NCBI GenBank assembly: GCA_031082105.1
Contig: JAVHLO010000116.1
Location: 1 to 9,134 of the forward strand
DNA from: Planctomycetota bacterium
GTDB taxonomy: Bacteria > Planctomycetota > MHYJ01 > JACQXL01 > JAVHLO01
DNA: 9,134 nucleotides
Direction: 5' to 3'
Made by a program: the position numbers and the translations under genes. Shown here one piece after another: positions 1 to 6,106 of the stretch. Every line of letters begins with the position of its first letter. The first letter of the stretch is position 1. The notes beneath the pieces were generated by a model. It made no database searches. It was given only the letters and a program-made list of their open reading frames with translations, and was not told the origin of the DNA.

Positions 1-34
1 CCCCGGCTGGTGTGCGTTGTTGCCAGGAGATTCC

Positions 35-463
35 ATGCGCATATTCTCAAGCCTCTTCTGCGCGCTATCGATTACTGCAGTCCTGTCCGGTTGCGCTTCC
101 GGATCGTCACCGGCCCCGGCGAAGACGTCTCTTGCCGGGCTCATACACGCCGAGCAGGGGACGCTCTCGAAGGGCGCCGTCCTGGAAGCGCGCAACTGGC
201 GGCTCGCGGTGGAAGACGTGTTCTATTCCGAGAATCAGGGCACTTATTCCACGGCGACGATCTGTGCAAGAGAAACGGCAGGGATGACATGCAAAGGGCT
301 GTACCGGTTCCGCTGGTTCGAGGCGAGCGGGTACGAGGCCGTGAGCGGAAGGACGGCATGGCAGGAGTTTTGTCTCCCGCCGGGCGGCAGGTTCACATTC
401 GTCGCCATCTCTCCGGTCAAGCACGCGAAGCGATACGCCTTCGAGCTGTCACCCGGCGAATAG
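35..463 (+). CDS. Small lipoprotein, YcfL/DUF1425-like
   Basis: A 142-residue protein. The ATG at 35 is preferred over the upstream TTG at 17 because AGGAG sits at 25-29 with 5 nt spacing, and because it gives a clean lipoprotein signal: a hydrophobic stretch at residues 7-18 followed by the lipobox LSGC with the lipidated Cys at 20. The mature part begins with a Ser/Ala/Pro linker. The C-terminal half (about 88-138) has the pattern Y-x-F-x-W-F, then a conserved W, L-P-P-G-G, and S-P-x-x-x-A. This resembles the DUF1425/YcfL family of outer-membrane lipoproteins with an immunoglobulin-like beta fold. That family match is from recognition of the pattern only. Three further cysteines (78, 86, 113) could form a disulfide in the periplasm. 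The function of the family is poorly known. The gene's own promoter lies left of the window or is not visible. Confidence 0.8.
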   Translation: MRIFSSLFCALSITAVLSGCASGSSPAPAKTSLAGLIHAEQGTLSKGAVLEARNWRLAVEDVFYSENQGTYSTATICARETAGMTCKGLYRFRWFEASGYEAVSGRTAWQEFCLPPGGRFTFVAISPVKHAKRYAFELSPGE

Positions 464-468
464 CATCC

Positions 469-497
469 TTGACACATCCCCCCCGCGCTGCTATCAC
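469..497 (+). promoter_or_regulatory. Candidate sigma70 promoter TTGACA-N17-TATCAC
   Basis: A perfect -35 hexamer TTGACA (469-474) is followed after 17 nt by TATCAC (492-497), preceded by TGC, an extended -10 motif. It lies just downstream of the lipoprotein stop codon and points towards the large gene at 801, about 300 nt away. The miniature element at 539-714 lies in between and may have lengthened the leader. Predicted from sequence only. Confidence 0.5.
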
Positions 498-594
498 GCA
501 CTCTCACCAGGATACTGAGTCCACGTGATCCGGGAGGTTGGGGACACTCTTTGTGATCTCTTGAATGACAAGATGCTGAGGCGAATCGCTTTGA

Positions 595-623
595 TTGACG
601 TTGCCTGGCGGATGTGCTATTCT
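595..623 (+). promoter_or_regulatory. Promoter-like TTGACG-N17-TATTCT inside the element
   Basis: A -35-like TTGACG (595-600), 17-nt spacer and TATTCT (618-623) with an upstream TG extended -10. The predicted start of transcription is near 630, immediately before the ATG at 631. A transposase message from the intact parent element would therefore be nearly leaderless. In this deleted copy it could still fire towards the gene at 801. Confidence 0.45.
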
Positions 624-630
624 ATTGGTC

Positions 631-678
631 ATGCCTCGAAGACCACGACAGCTTCAGATCGGAGAATCACCCGTCTAC
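631..678 (+). pseudogene. N-terminal remnant of Y1 transposase
   Basis: Sixteen codons starting ATG encode MPRRPRQLQIGESPVY. This resembles the beginning of IS200-like/REP-associated tyrosine transposases, which open with a basic M-x-R-x-x-R stretch and then a Y-H motif in the first beta strand. After the Tyr codon the homology stops, and the frame runs through the right inverted repeat into unrelated sequence, ending at 804. The HUH motif and catalytic tyrosine are absent, so it is a deletion remnant. It lies inside the inverted-repeat-bounded element, which supports the call. The match is short and made by eye. Confidence 0.5.
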
Positions 679-800
679 CGACTGAATGATACGAGATTTC
701 AAAGAGTGTCCCCATCCCTCGCCATCCCTCGCTTCAGTTCGCTCCCGGTTTCGCGCATGTCTCGCCAAACCGGCCGGAGTTGTTTTTCATGGAGAGGCCA

Positions 801-3749
801 ATGAGAACCTGCACAAGGATCGTTGTCTTGCTGCCCGTTCTGATCGCCATCGCCGTCGCGCTCAGACCCGATCTCTGCCGCGCCCAGCAGGGCCCGCAGG
901 CGAAGCTCCAGGAATTTCAGCGCCTGCTCAAAGAGAGGAAGGAGGCCGGGGCCGATACCTCGGAGGCGGAACGGCTGCAGCGGGAGTCGCGCGAGGCCGC
1001 GCGCAATGGCGACCTGGAGAAGGCGGAACGACTGCTCGACCAGGCGATCCAGGCGCTGAATGGATCGACGCCGGACAGGCGCCCCGAAGAGAAACCCGGC
1101 AAAGGACCTGACAAGAAACCCGGATCCGGGCCGGACGAGAAGCCCGACAAGAAGCCCGGCAAGGGACCTCTGCCCGACGGTAAGCCGCCCGCGGAAGGAA
1201 GCCAACCCGTCTACTTCTGGCCGTTCACTCACCACTACGCCGGGCCGGGCGGATACTACCCCACCGCGCAGGAGGTCCGCAGCATCGCCGATTTCTGGGC
1301 GGCGCACAAGATACCCGGTACGCTCTTCGTCGACGGCATCCTTGTCGAGCGGCTTCAGAAGGAAGACCCCGCCATCTTCGAACACATCAACAAGCTTGGA
1401 CTGTATCTCGGCTACCACGGCGACGAAACGCACGGGCCGTACCCGGTCCCGACCGACCTGCTGGCGATGCTCGAAGGGCTTAAGGGCAAGAACATGCCGC
1501 CCGAACAGAGCATGAGCTACGCGGTCGACTGGAAGGACGCGGTCGACGCAACCATCAGCCGCTACTCGCATCGCGTGTCGTACTCCGTCGACGAGAAGAC
1601 CCGCATGCTCGACCGGAGCGTCCTCGGCAAGGAAGGCCCGGAGCTCGGCGGGCTCGCGCTCGTCCAGAAGGTCTTCGGCCGCGACGTCTCCGCGATCACC
1701 GCGCACGGGCTTGAATCCGCGCCCACCGGCTGGGCATGGCGGAAGATGAGCAAATTCGCGTTTGACCAGCCGGCCGTCCCCGTGGCGACCCATGCCCTGA
1801 AGATATTCGGCGTGAAAGACCTGGAACAGCGTGTGAGCGAAGTGGCGGACAGCGCAACGGTCTTCTGGCATATGGGAAGAATCGCTTCGCTGGGCACTGA
1901 AGGGCTGGAGATGAGCCCGGGCTCCGCCGGTGCGGCTCGGGCAGGGATCGCGCGGCTCGACCGGTCACGACCCAACATCGTCTGCTACGGCTTTTCCCTC
2001 GGCAGGCGCGACCTGTCCGATTGTCTGGAGCCAATAAGGTACTTGGAGGAAGAGTTCTTCCCGGCCAACCCGGGCTCGCGCTGGGCGTCGCCTGATGATC
2101 TGATGAAACTCGCCGAACCCGAACACGCATACGGGCCGGGCCCGGACGAAGTGCTCGCGATCGCACGCGCGCTCGAGGGCGGATGGAAAGGCCGACCGCC
2201 GGGGCTTGTGAACGCCGCCGGCCGGACCTACTCGCTCTGTGAATCGTTCGAGGCGCTCGCAAGGTCGCTTGCGGAGTTCCATGAGAAGGGTGCGTGGCCG
2301 CAGAAGGTCGAACTGACCGACCTGCTCGGCCCCATCAGTACCGGCACAAAAGGGCTGCTGGCGTCGCCGCGGAAGATACAGGCCAAAGAAATCTGCGCCA
2401 TTGCGGGCGGCATCTTGAAGACCGCCCTGGCTGCGGACCCGCCGTCGATCCCGGGCTCGGTGACCGTCGCCGGCGTCCCGCTCGGGGCGGGCGAGCTTCT
2501 CATCGCGCTCGCCCACGCGCGTATCGCCATCGCGGAAGGGCGCGCCGATTTCGAGGTCGCGCGCTCGGATCCGGTCCCGCCCTACGGAGATGTGCTTGAC
2601 GAGATCTTCCCGACACAGGACGCCCGGCCTAACTGTTATACGAAACTGCAGCTCTGGACGGTCAAGCCGGTCGTCTTCGGACAGGCCACGCCTCCATCGG
2701 AAGAGAAGCCACCGGAAGAGAAACCGCGAGAGACCGGGAAGGGCGCGACGGGCAAGTTCAGAGTGGTTTTCGCAACGAACCTCAACAGCGGAGGCGGCTG
2801 CTTCCGTGAAGATCCGTCAGGCGCGGACCTTTTCTGCGTCGACGTGGATCTCGCCGCGAAGGCCGTCGCCAGGTTGAAGCCGCTGGTCGGCGATCCGGAC
2901 GCCGTGGAATGGTTCCCGGCGATATCGCCGGACGGAGCATTGGTCGCGTACAACCGAGGTGAAAAGGCGGGCCGCGCAAATGAGAACAGCGTACACGTGG
3001 TGAATATCGAGACGGGCAAGGACCAGTTGCTCATCGAGCGCGCGCGGTTTCCGCAGTGGATGTCGGATGGGAAAAAGATCATCTGTTCGTTGGAGGTCAA
3101 AGGAAGGAAGGATATCTACACGATGGATGTCGCGCCGACGGGCGCCGGCGGCGAGCTGGTTGCCACGGGTCAGGTGCGGCTCACCGGACCGGAGGAGGGC
3201 AAGCTCTTCTGCGAAGACCCGTCGCCGTTCCCGGACGGGTCCGGGTTCTCATTCCACGTGAAGAACGGGCAGGACTTGTCCGCGCAGGTCGGGATCGGCG
3301 ACCTCACGCGGAAGTCGTTCGTGATGCTGACGGACGCGGACGGCTCGGGCCATTCCGCGGTGAGCCCTGACGGCTCGGTGGTGGTCTTCAGTTCGTCACA
3401 GTCCGGCGAGTTGTGGGCCTGCCGGAAGGAAGGCGACCGGTGGAGCGCCAAGTACCGGCTGCCGGTATCGGCACGGCCGGAAGACTACGCGGGCTACGAC
3501 ACACGGTACAAGACGGCGCGGATCATCGGGCTTTCGTACATGGAATGGCTGGACAACTCGCGGCTGCTGGTGAGCGTGCAGGCCGGCGAGAAGCCGCGCG
3601 AGTTCGGTTTTTCACGGCTGTTCATTGTGACGCTCATGGACAAGGGGAGCGAGCTCTTCGATTTTTCGAGCGCGGTCGAGAAACTCGCAGACACGACCGG
3701 CATGGATTTCTGCACGGGCTGCGGCACGGCCTTGAAGGAGGCGGAGTAG
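801..3749 (+). CDS. Large exported protein: deacetylase-like plus TolB propeller
   Basis: A 982-residue protein. ATG 801 is chosen over TTG 780 and ATG 789 because GGAG at 791-794 gives 6 nt spacing and residues 1-28 then form a signal peptide (cleavage near CRA|QQ). In order: charged coiled-coil helices (about 30-90); a Lys/Pro/Gly-rich linker (98-123); a domain from 137 to about 435 resembling the polysaccharide deacetylase/glycoside hydrolase barrel, with GTLFVDG at 173-179 and His206 and His211 in YHGDETHG; a helical region (444-600) with two possible repeats resembling pseudomurein-binding modules; a short Pro/Glu linker; and from 651 a TolB/PD40 propeller, with blade motifs near 705, 750, 806, 851 and 913. 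The spacing H-x4-H differs from the usual H-x3-H of NodB-type enzymes, and no TFDD motif is seen, so catalysis is uncertain. A cell-envelope glycan-binding or processing role is inferred. It ends with an odd CTGC motif (971-974). Confidence 0.85.
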   Translation: MRTCTRIVVLLPVLIAIAVALRPDLCRAQQGPQAKLQEFQRLLKERKEAGADTSEAERLQRESREAARNGDLEKAERLLDQAIQALNGSTPDRRPEEKPGKGPDKKPGSGPDEKPDKKPGKGPLPDGKPPAEGSQPVYFWPFTHHYAGPGGYYPTAQEVRSIADFWAAHKIPGTLFVDGILVERLQKEDPAIFEHINKLGLYLGYHGDETHGPYPVPTDLLAMLEGLKGKNMPPEQSMSYAVDWKDAVDATISRYSHRVSYSVDEKTRMLDRSVLGKEGPELGGLALVQKVFGRDVSAITAHGLESAPTGWAWRKMSKFAFDQPAVPVATHALKIFGVKDLEQRVSEVADSATVFWHMGRIASLGTEGLEMSPGSAGAARAGIARLDRSRPNIVCYGFSLGRRDLSDCLEPIRYLEEEFFPANPGSRWASPDDLMKLAEPEHAYGPGPDEVLAIARALEGGWKGRPPGLVNAAGRTYSLCESFEALARSLAEFHEKGAWPQKVELTDLLGPISTGTKGLLASPRKIQAKEICAIAGGILKTALAADPPSIPGSVTVAGVPLGAGELLIALAHARIAIAEGRADFEVARSDPVPPYGDVLDEIFPTQDARPNCYTKLQLWTVKPVVFGQATPPSEEKPPEEKPRETGKGATGKFRVVFATNLNSGGGCFREDPSGADLFCVDVDLAAKAVARLKPLVGDPDAVEWFPAISPDGALVAYNRGEKAGRANENSVHVVNIETGKDQLLIERARFPQWMSDGKKIICSLEVKGRKDIYTMDVAPTGAGGELVATGQVRLTGPEEGKLFCEDPSPFPDGSGFSFHVKNGQDLSAQVGIGDLTRKSFVMLTDADGSGHSAVSPDGSVVVFSSSQSGELWACRKEGDRWSAKYRLPVSARPEDYAGYDTRYKTARIIGLSYMEWLDNSRLLVSVQAGEKPREFGFSRLFIVTLMDKGSELFDFSSAVEKLADTTGMDFCTGCGTALKEAE
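1092..1169 (+). repeat. In-gene Lys-Pro-Gly linker repeats
   Basis: Imperfect direct repeats begin at 1092, 1116 and 1152, each encoding a KPG-x-GP type unit (KPGKGP, KPGSGP, KPGKGP), with an extra EKPD unit at 1137-1148. They correspond to residues 98-123 of the large exported protein and make a flexible, positively charged linker between the coiled coil and the deacetylase-like domain. Such tracts expand and contract easily. Confidence 0.7.
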
Positions 3750-3839
3750 CCGGCGGTCGAACGTTGTGCGGAACGCTGTCAGTTACGCGGCCTGGCGGCA
3801 TCTCATTGGTGTTTGTAGAGCCAATGCAACCATCTCTGG

Positions 3840-3859
3840 ATTCCCGCTTTCGCGGGAAT
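3840..3859. repeat. REP-like palindrome (VIPAKAGIQ-type)
   Basis: ATTCCCGC (3840-3847), a four-base TTTC loop and GCGGGAAT (3852-3859) form an 8-bp perfect stem. In the surrounding sequence the reverse strand reads VIPAKAGIQ in one frame and SFPRKRESR in another. Both are familiar translations of a dispersed palindrome seen in many bacterial genomes (established pattern, recalled rather than searched). A weaker inverted repeat CATTGG/CCAATG lies just upstream (3804-3809 and 3821-3826). The palindrome could help end transcription of the gene finishing at 3749, but there is no T tract. Otherwise 3750-3978 holds nothing recognisable. Confidence 0.75.
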
Positions 3860-3978
3860 GACAAGAGAGGGTCTCTTTGGCAACGCAAACGTCAACAAGC
3901 AGACAAGCTCGACAGAGTCGCGTTCAGGGCATACGAATCTGAATAGCCGCGGGAGAGATGGATAGGGAAGGTAGGTGC

Positions 3979-5025
3979 ATGAGAATTGGAAGAAGATCAT
4001 TAGCAGTCCTCCTCAGCGTCATTGTGATGTCTGTTGGAGTGACGGTTGGTCTTTGGTTTTTCGGTACAGGGGAGTCACCGGAACAGACTCGTCTGCGGAA
4101 GCTGGCAAGCCTGCTACACAATCCGTTGCTGATGGAAACCCACTATTTCCCGGCCAAAGTGAACGCGCTCTTCAGACACACCAGTCTATCGGAAGAGTTG
4201 CGAAGGGCAGGCGACGCAGCCGTTCCTCACTTGATGGAGGTCTTGAACGGCGCTTCTATCCCGGGAGATGAGGCGCGAGCTCGCGCCATGGAGCTCCTAT
4301 CGGAGATTCCCAATGCAGTAAATGCAGATACTGCCCGCAGATTTCTTCTTTGTGATACTCAGAGGTTTGTGTCTTCACGGTCCGCATGGGTGATTGGCGA
4401 GGAAGGATATGGTAGACTTGTTGAAGATATCCGGCGCGCCTTCGATCTCGGGCGGATCAGCAAGGAAGACAAGATGCTGGTGTTGTGTCAACTTGGCGAT
4501 GATACACAATCAGAGGCGATCCTGAGCCAGCTGACGCACGAGATTGGCGTAATTGGGAGAGACTATCGCCCATTGTTGCTGACCATTCTCTATCGTCGCA
4601 TCAGGAACAACAGAAACTTGTTCTGTCTCATCGTGCCGTGGGCGATATCCATACTCAATGATGGTCCGTCCTCTGCGGGGTACAGATCCATCAAACACCA
4701 GATCGCAAACTGCCTTCTCGTGCGGATGACTGGCATGAGATGTCCATTGGCTCCAGATCCTGGCCGACTAGAAGGCGTTGATCTTGCCAAGCTGAAAGAC
4801 TGGTGGAGCCAATGGTGGAATGAGAACAAAGAGAATCCTATCTTCGCGGAGAGCATTTTGGACATTCGACGGGCGACGCGTGGAACACTGGATCCTTCAA
4901 TATGGATTGGCTTTCAGGGGGGACCATTCTATCCTCCCGATGCAGATGCTCAGTCGTTTGACTTGGAGACCTACGAGGAATGGATGAGAACGATGCGCGG
5001 TGACGGTATTAGCGAATGGAACTAA
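3979..5025 (+). CDS. Membrane-anchored HEAT-like hypothetical protein
   Basis: A 348-residue protein. ATG 3979 is preferred to ATG 3958 because AAGGT at 3968-3972 lies 6 nt before it and the product then opens with Arg-rich residues and one hydrophobic helix (8-29), an uncleaved anchor or signal peptide. The rest is mostly helical. Residues 78-91 (GDAAVPHLMEVLNG) and the following helix to 110 look like a HEAT-type repeat, and a Trp-rich segment near 273-280 (WWSQWWNEN) resembles the end motif often seen in HEAT-repeat envelope proteins. No catalytic motif is seen. Its base composition is visibly lower in GC, roughly half, than the neighbouring large gene, and it uses codons such as AGA and TCT more often. 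It may have a different history from its neighbours. It is convergent with the reductase gene on the other strand. Function unknown. Confidence 0.75.
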   Translation: MRIGRRSLAVLLSVIVMSVGVTVGLWFFGTGESPEQTRLRKLASLLHNPLLMETHYFPAKVNALFRHTSLSEELRRAGDAAVPHLMEVLNGASIPGDEARARAMELLSEIPNAVNADTARRFLLCDTQRFVSSRSAWVIGEEGYGRLVEDIRRAFDLGRISKEDKMLVLCQLGDDTQSEAILSQLTHEIGVIGRDYRPLLLTILYRRIRNNRNLFCLIVPWAISILNDGPSSAGYRSIKHQIANCLLVRMTGMRCPLAPDPGRLEGVDLAKLKDWWSQWWNENKENPIFAESILDIRRATRGTLDPSIWIGFQGGPFYPPDADAQSFDLETYEEWMRTMRGDGISEWN

Positions 5026-5201
5026 GCAGCTCCTGCTACTTGGTGGTTCGCGACAATTCGAATTCCGGGCAACCGGCCGTCTACCGCTCCCTTACGGTCG
5101 CGGCACTGATTTCTCAATTCAGACGTCACGGCGATGAGGGTCAGACCTCGAAACGGGAACGAAACGCCCCCCTCCTCGTTACGCCAGGACCGCGCTCCAC
5201 C

Positions 5202-5723
5202 TCACGTCGCCTTCGGCGGGTCGGGCTTCTTCTCTGTGACGAGGATCTTGCCGAACTCCTCGAACCGGTCCTTCTTCGCCTTGCAGATGGGGCACACCGC
5301 GGGCGGCTCTTTCCGCGCGCACAGGTAGCCGCAGACGACACATCTCCACACGATCTCACCTCCTGCGGGTTCCGCGTTCGTTTCCACCGCCGGCTGCTGC
5401 GGGCGCGGCTTGCGCCGCTCCGGTATCTGTTCGTCGGGCTTCCCGCCGAGAAGCCACCCCTCGGTCATGTAAAGCCCTCAGTAGCACCGGCCGTATTGCT
5501 TCACGTCCGCGTCGCGGTAGTCGCACGGGCAGATGATGTCGCGATCGGCGACGATATCGCCCGAGCCGATCCGGCACGGACAGATCGCGTAGCCGTAGCG
5601 GCAGGTGTTGGCGACGAGCCCGTTCAGGAGCCGGTCCAGGTCTTCGCCCTGCGCGAGCCGGTAGCCGGCGGACGCCGCTTCGCGTTCGGCCTCTCTCAGG
5701 ATTTCATCTCTCGTCGTGCTCAC
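5202..5723 (-). CDS. Selenocysteine FTR catalytic chain-rubredoxin fusion
   Basis: Read as one 173-residue protein with the in-frame TGA at 5480-5478 decoded as selenocysteine (residue 82). It starts at GTG 5723, with GGAG 9 nt upstream. Residues 1-85 are the ferredoxin:thioredoxin reductase catalytic chain: CPC at 48-50, CPC at 65-67 within IICPCDYRDADV, then Cys80-Tyr-Sec82. By analogy with the plant enzyme, C48, C65, C67 and C80 bind the [4Fe-4S] cluster, while C50 and position 82 form the active disulfide that reduces thioredoxin; position 82 is the cluster-linked partner. After a Pro-rich linker, residues 124-156 are a rubredoxin-type domain (C128-x2-C131, C144-x2-C147). The frame is unbroken from 5723 to 5202 apart from the TGA, and the residues after it (GLYMTEG) match the usual tail of the family. 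Rival readings are an 81-residue truncated reductase plus a separate rubredoxin from ATG 5468, or an assembly error of TGC. Confidence 0.8.
5436..5477 (-). promoter_or_regulatory. Predicted bacterial SECIS hairpin
   Basis: On the minus-strand transcript, directly after the UGA (5480-5478): GGGCUU (5477-5472) pairs with AAGCCC (5441-5436), and an inner stem CCGAG (5464-5460) pairs with CUCGG (5450-5446). The inner stem closes a 9-nt apical loop GGGUGGCUU (5459-5451). The stems are separated by a 7/4 internal loop. The loop begins 18 nt after UGA with G at its first two positions, fitting the usual description of bacterial SECIS elements that bind SelB. The hairpin lies inside coding sequence, so it is read through. 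Confidence 0.75.
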
Positions 5724-5756
5724 AGACAGCGTCTCCGCCGTACCTTTCCAAACATG

Positions 5757-5959
5757 CCCCGGCGACAGCCGGGGTCGCCTGATTGTCGACCTAGAACCGC
5801 GACCAGTTCCACCCCACCATGCCCCGGCGAGAGCCGGGGTATGTGGTTGCCTGCCTAGCCTAGGTCGGCAATGACTCTCCCCGCCTATCGGCGGGGCAGC
5901 TGAACACCTTCTTGCGCCATATCTGGGCAGGCAATGATCCTCCCCGTCTATCGGCGGGG
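5757..5959. repeat. Cluster of four REP-like hairpins
   Basis: Four GC-rich palindromes with 7-bp stems and 4-nt loops, about 57-65 nt apart. Stems are at 5757-5763/5768-5774 and 5822-5828/5833-5839 (CCCCGGC with GCCGGGG, loops GACA and GAGA), then 5879-5885/5890-5896 and 5942-5948/5953-5959 (CCCCGCC or CCCCGTC with GGCGGGG, both loops TATC). The last has one G-U pair. The two types are related but distinct, and the last two also share a GGCAATGA lead-in. The spacers are otherwise dissimilar, and no cas gene is near. The cluster resembles a BIME-type REP array. It fills most of the 383-nt gap between the reductase start (5723) and the YcxB-like gene end (6107). The rest of that gap (5960-6106) holds nothing I recognise. 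Confidence 0.8.
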
Positions 5960-6106
5960 CATCCCTGCGGCGTCTCCGTCATGGATCTTTGTCCTTGCCC
6001 CGGCGGCAGGTTGCCTCCAACATCCAAGTCCCATACCGCCAGGAAATCTTGAGCTTTGACACGGTGCCCTCAAAGATGCGCATCGGCTGCAACGCGGGCC
6101 ACAGAG

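Larger units (their letters stand above)
539..714 (+). mobile_element. Miniature RAYT/IS200-like derived element
   Basis: A 176-bp segment bounded by inverted repeats: left arm 539-560, right arm 693-714, 22 bp with 20 matches. Both share the core GGGGACACTCTTTG when read inward. Inside are a promoter-like sequence (595-623) and a short coding start (631-678) that looks like the N-terminus of a Y1 (IS200-type) transposase. The body of such a transposase would need some hundreds of bases, so this copy is internally deleted and cannot mobilise itself. No target duplication was identified. GGGGACAC-type ends are, from memory, common next to REP-associated tyrosine transposases in environmental bacteria. 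The segment accounts for most of the 337-nt gap between the genes at 35 and 801. Confidence 0.6.

Noticed and set aside
699..1871. Open frame of 390 codons on the minus strand
   Set aside because: Antisense to the start of the large exported protein; composition is Arg/Gly/Val-rich with no motif, while the plus strand has a signal peptide and a ribosome binding site.
5025..5037. Terminator between the convergent genes
   Set aside because: AGCAG/CTGCT gives only a 5-bp stem with a 3-nt loop and no T tract; no better hairpin was found in 5026-5201.
5080..5112. Sequence around CTCCCTTACGGTCGCGGCAC as a dispersed repeat
   Set aside because: It looks familiar as an intergenic motif, but only one copy is present and no palindrome or boundary could be defined in the 176-nt gap 5026-5201.
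5202..5468. Independent rubredoxin gene starting at ATG 5468
   Set aside because: A GAGG-like sequence precedes it, so internal initiation is possible, but its first residues (MTEGWLLGG) continue the reductase tail in the same frame, and treating the TGA as a stop removes an essential reductase residue; kept only as the rival model.
5016..5858. Plus-strand open frame of 280 codons
   Set aside because: Antisense to the reductase-rubredoxin gene and running through REP-like hairpins; no motif and no good ribosome binding site.
5757..5959. Possible CRISPR array
   Set aside because: The repeated units are short palindromes of two types with uneven spacing, there are only four, and no cas gene is nearby.
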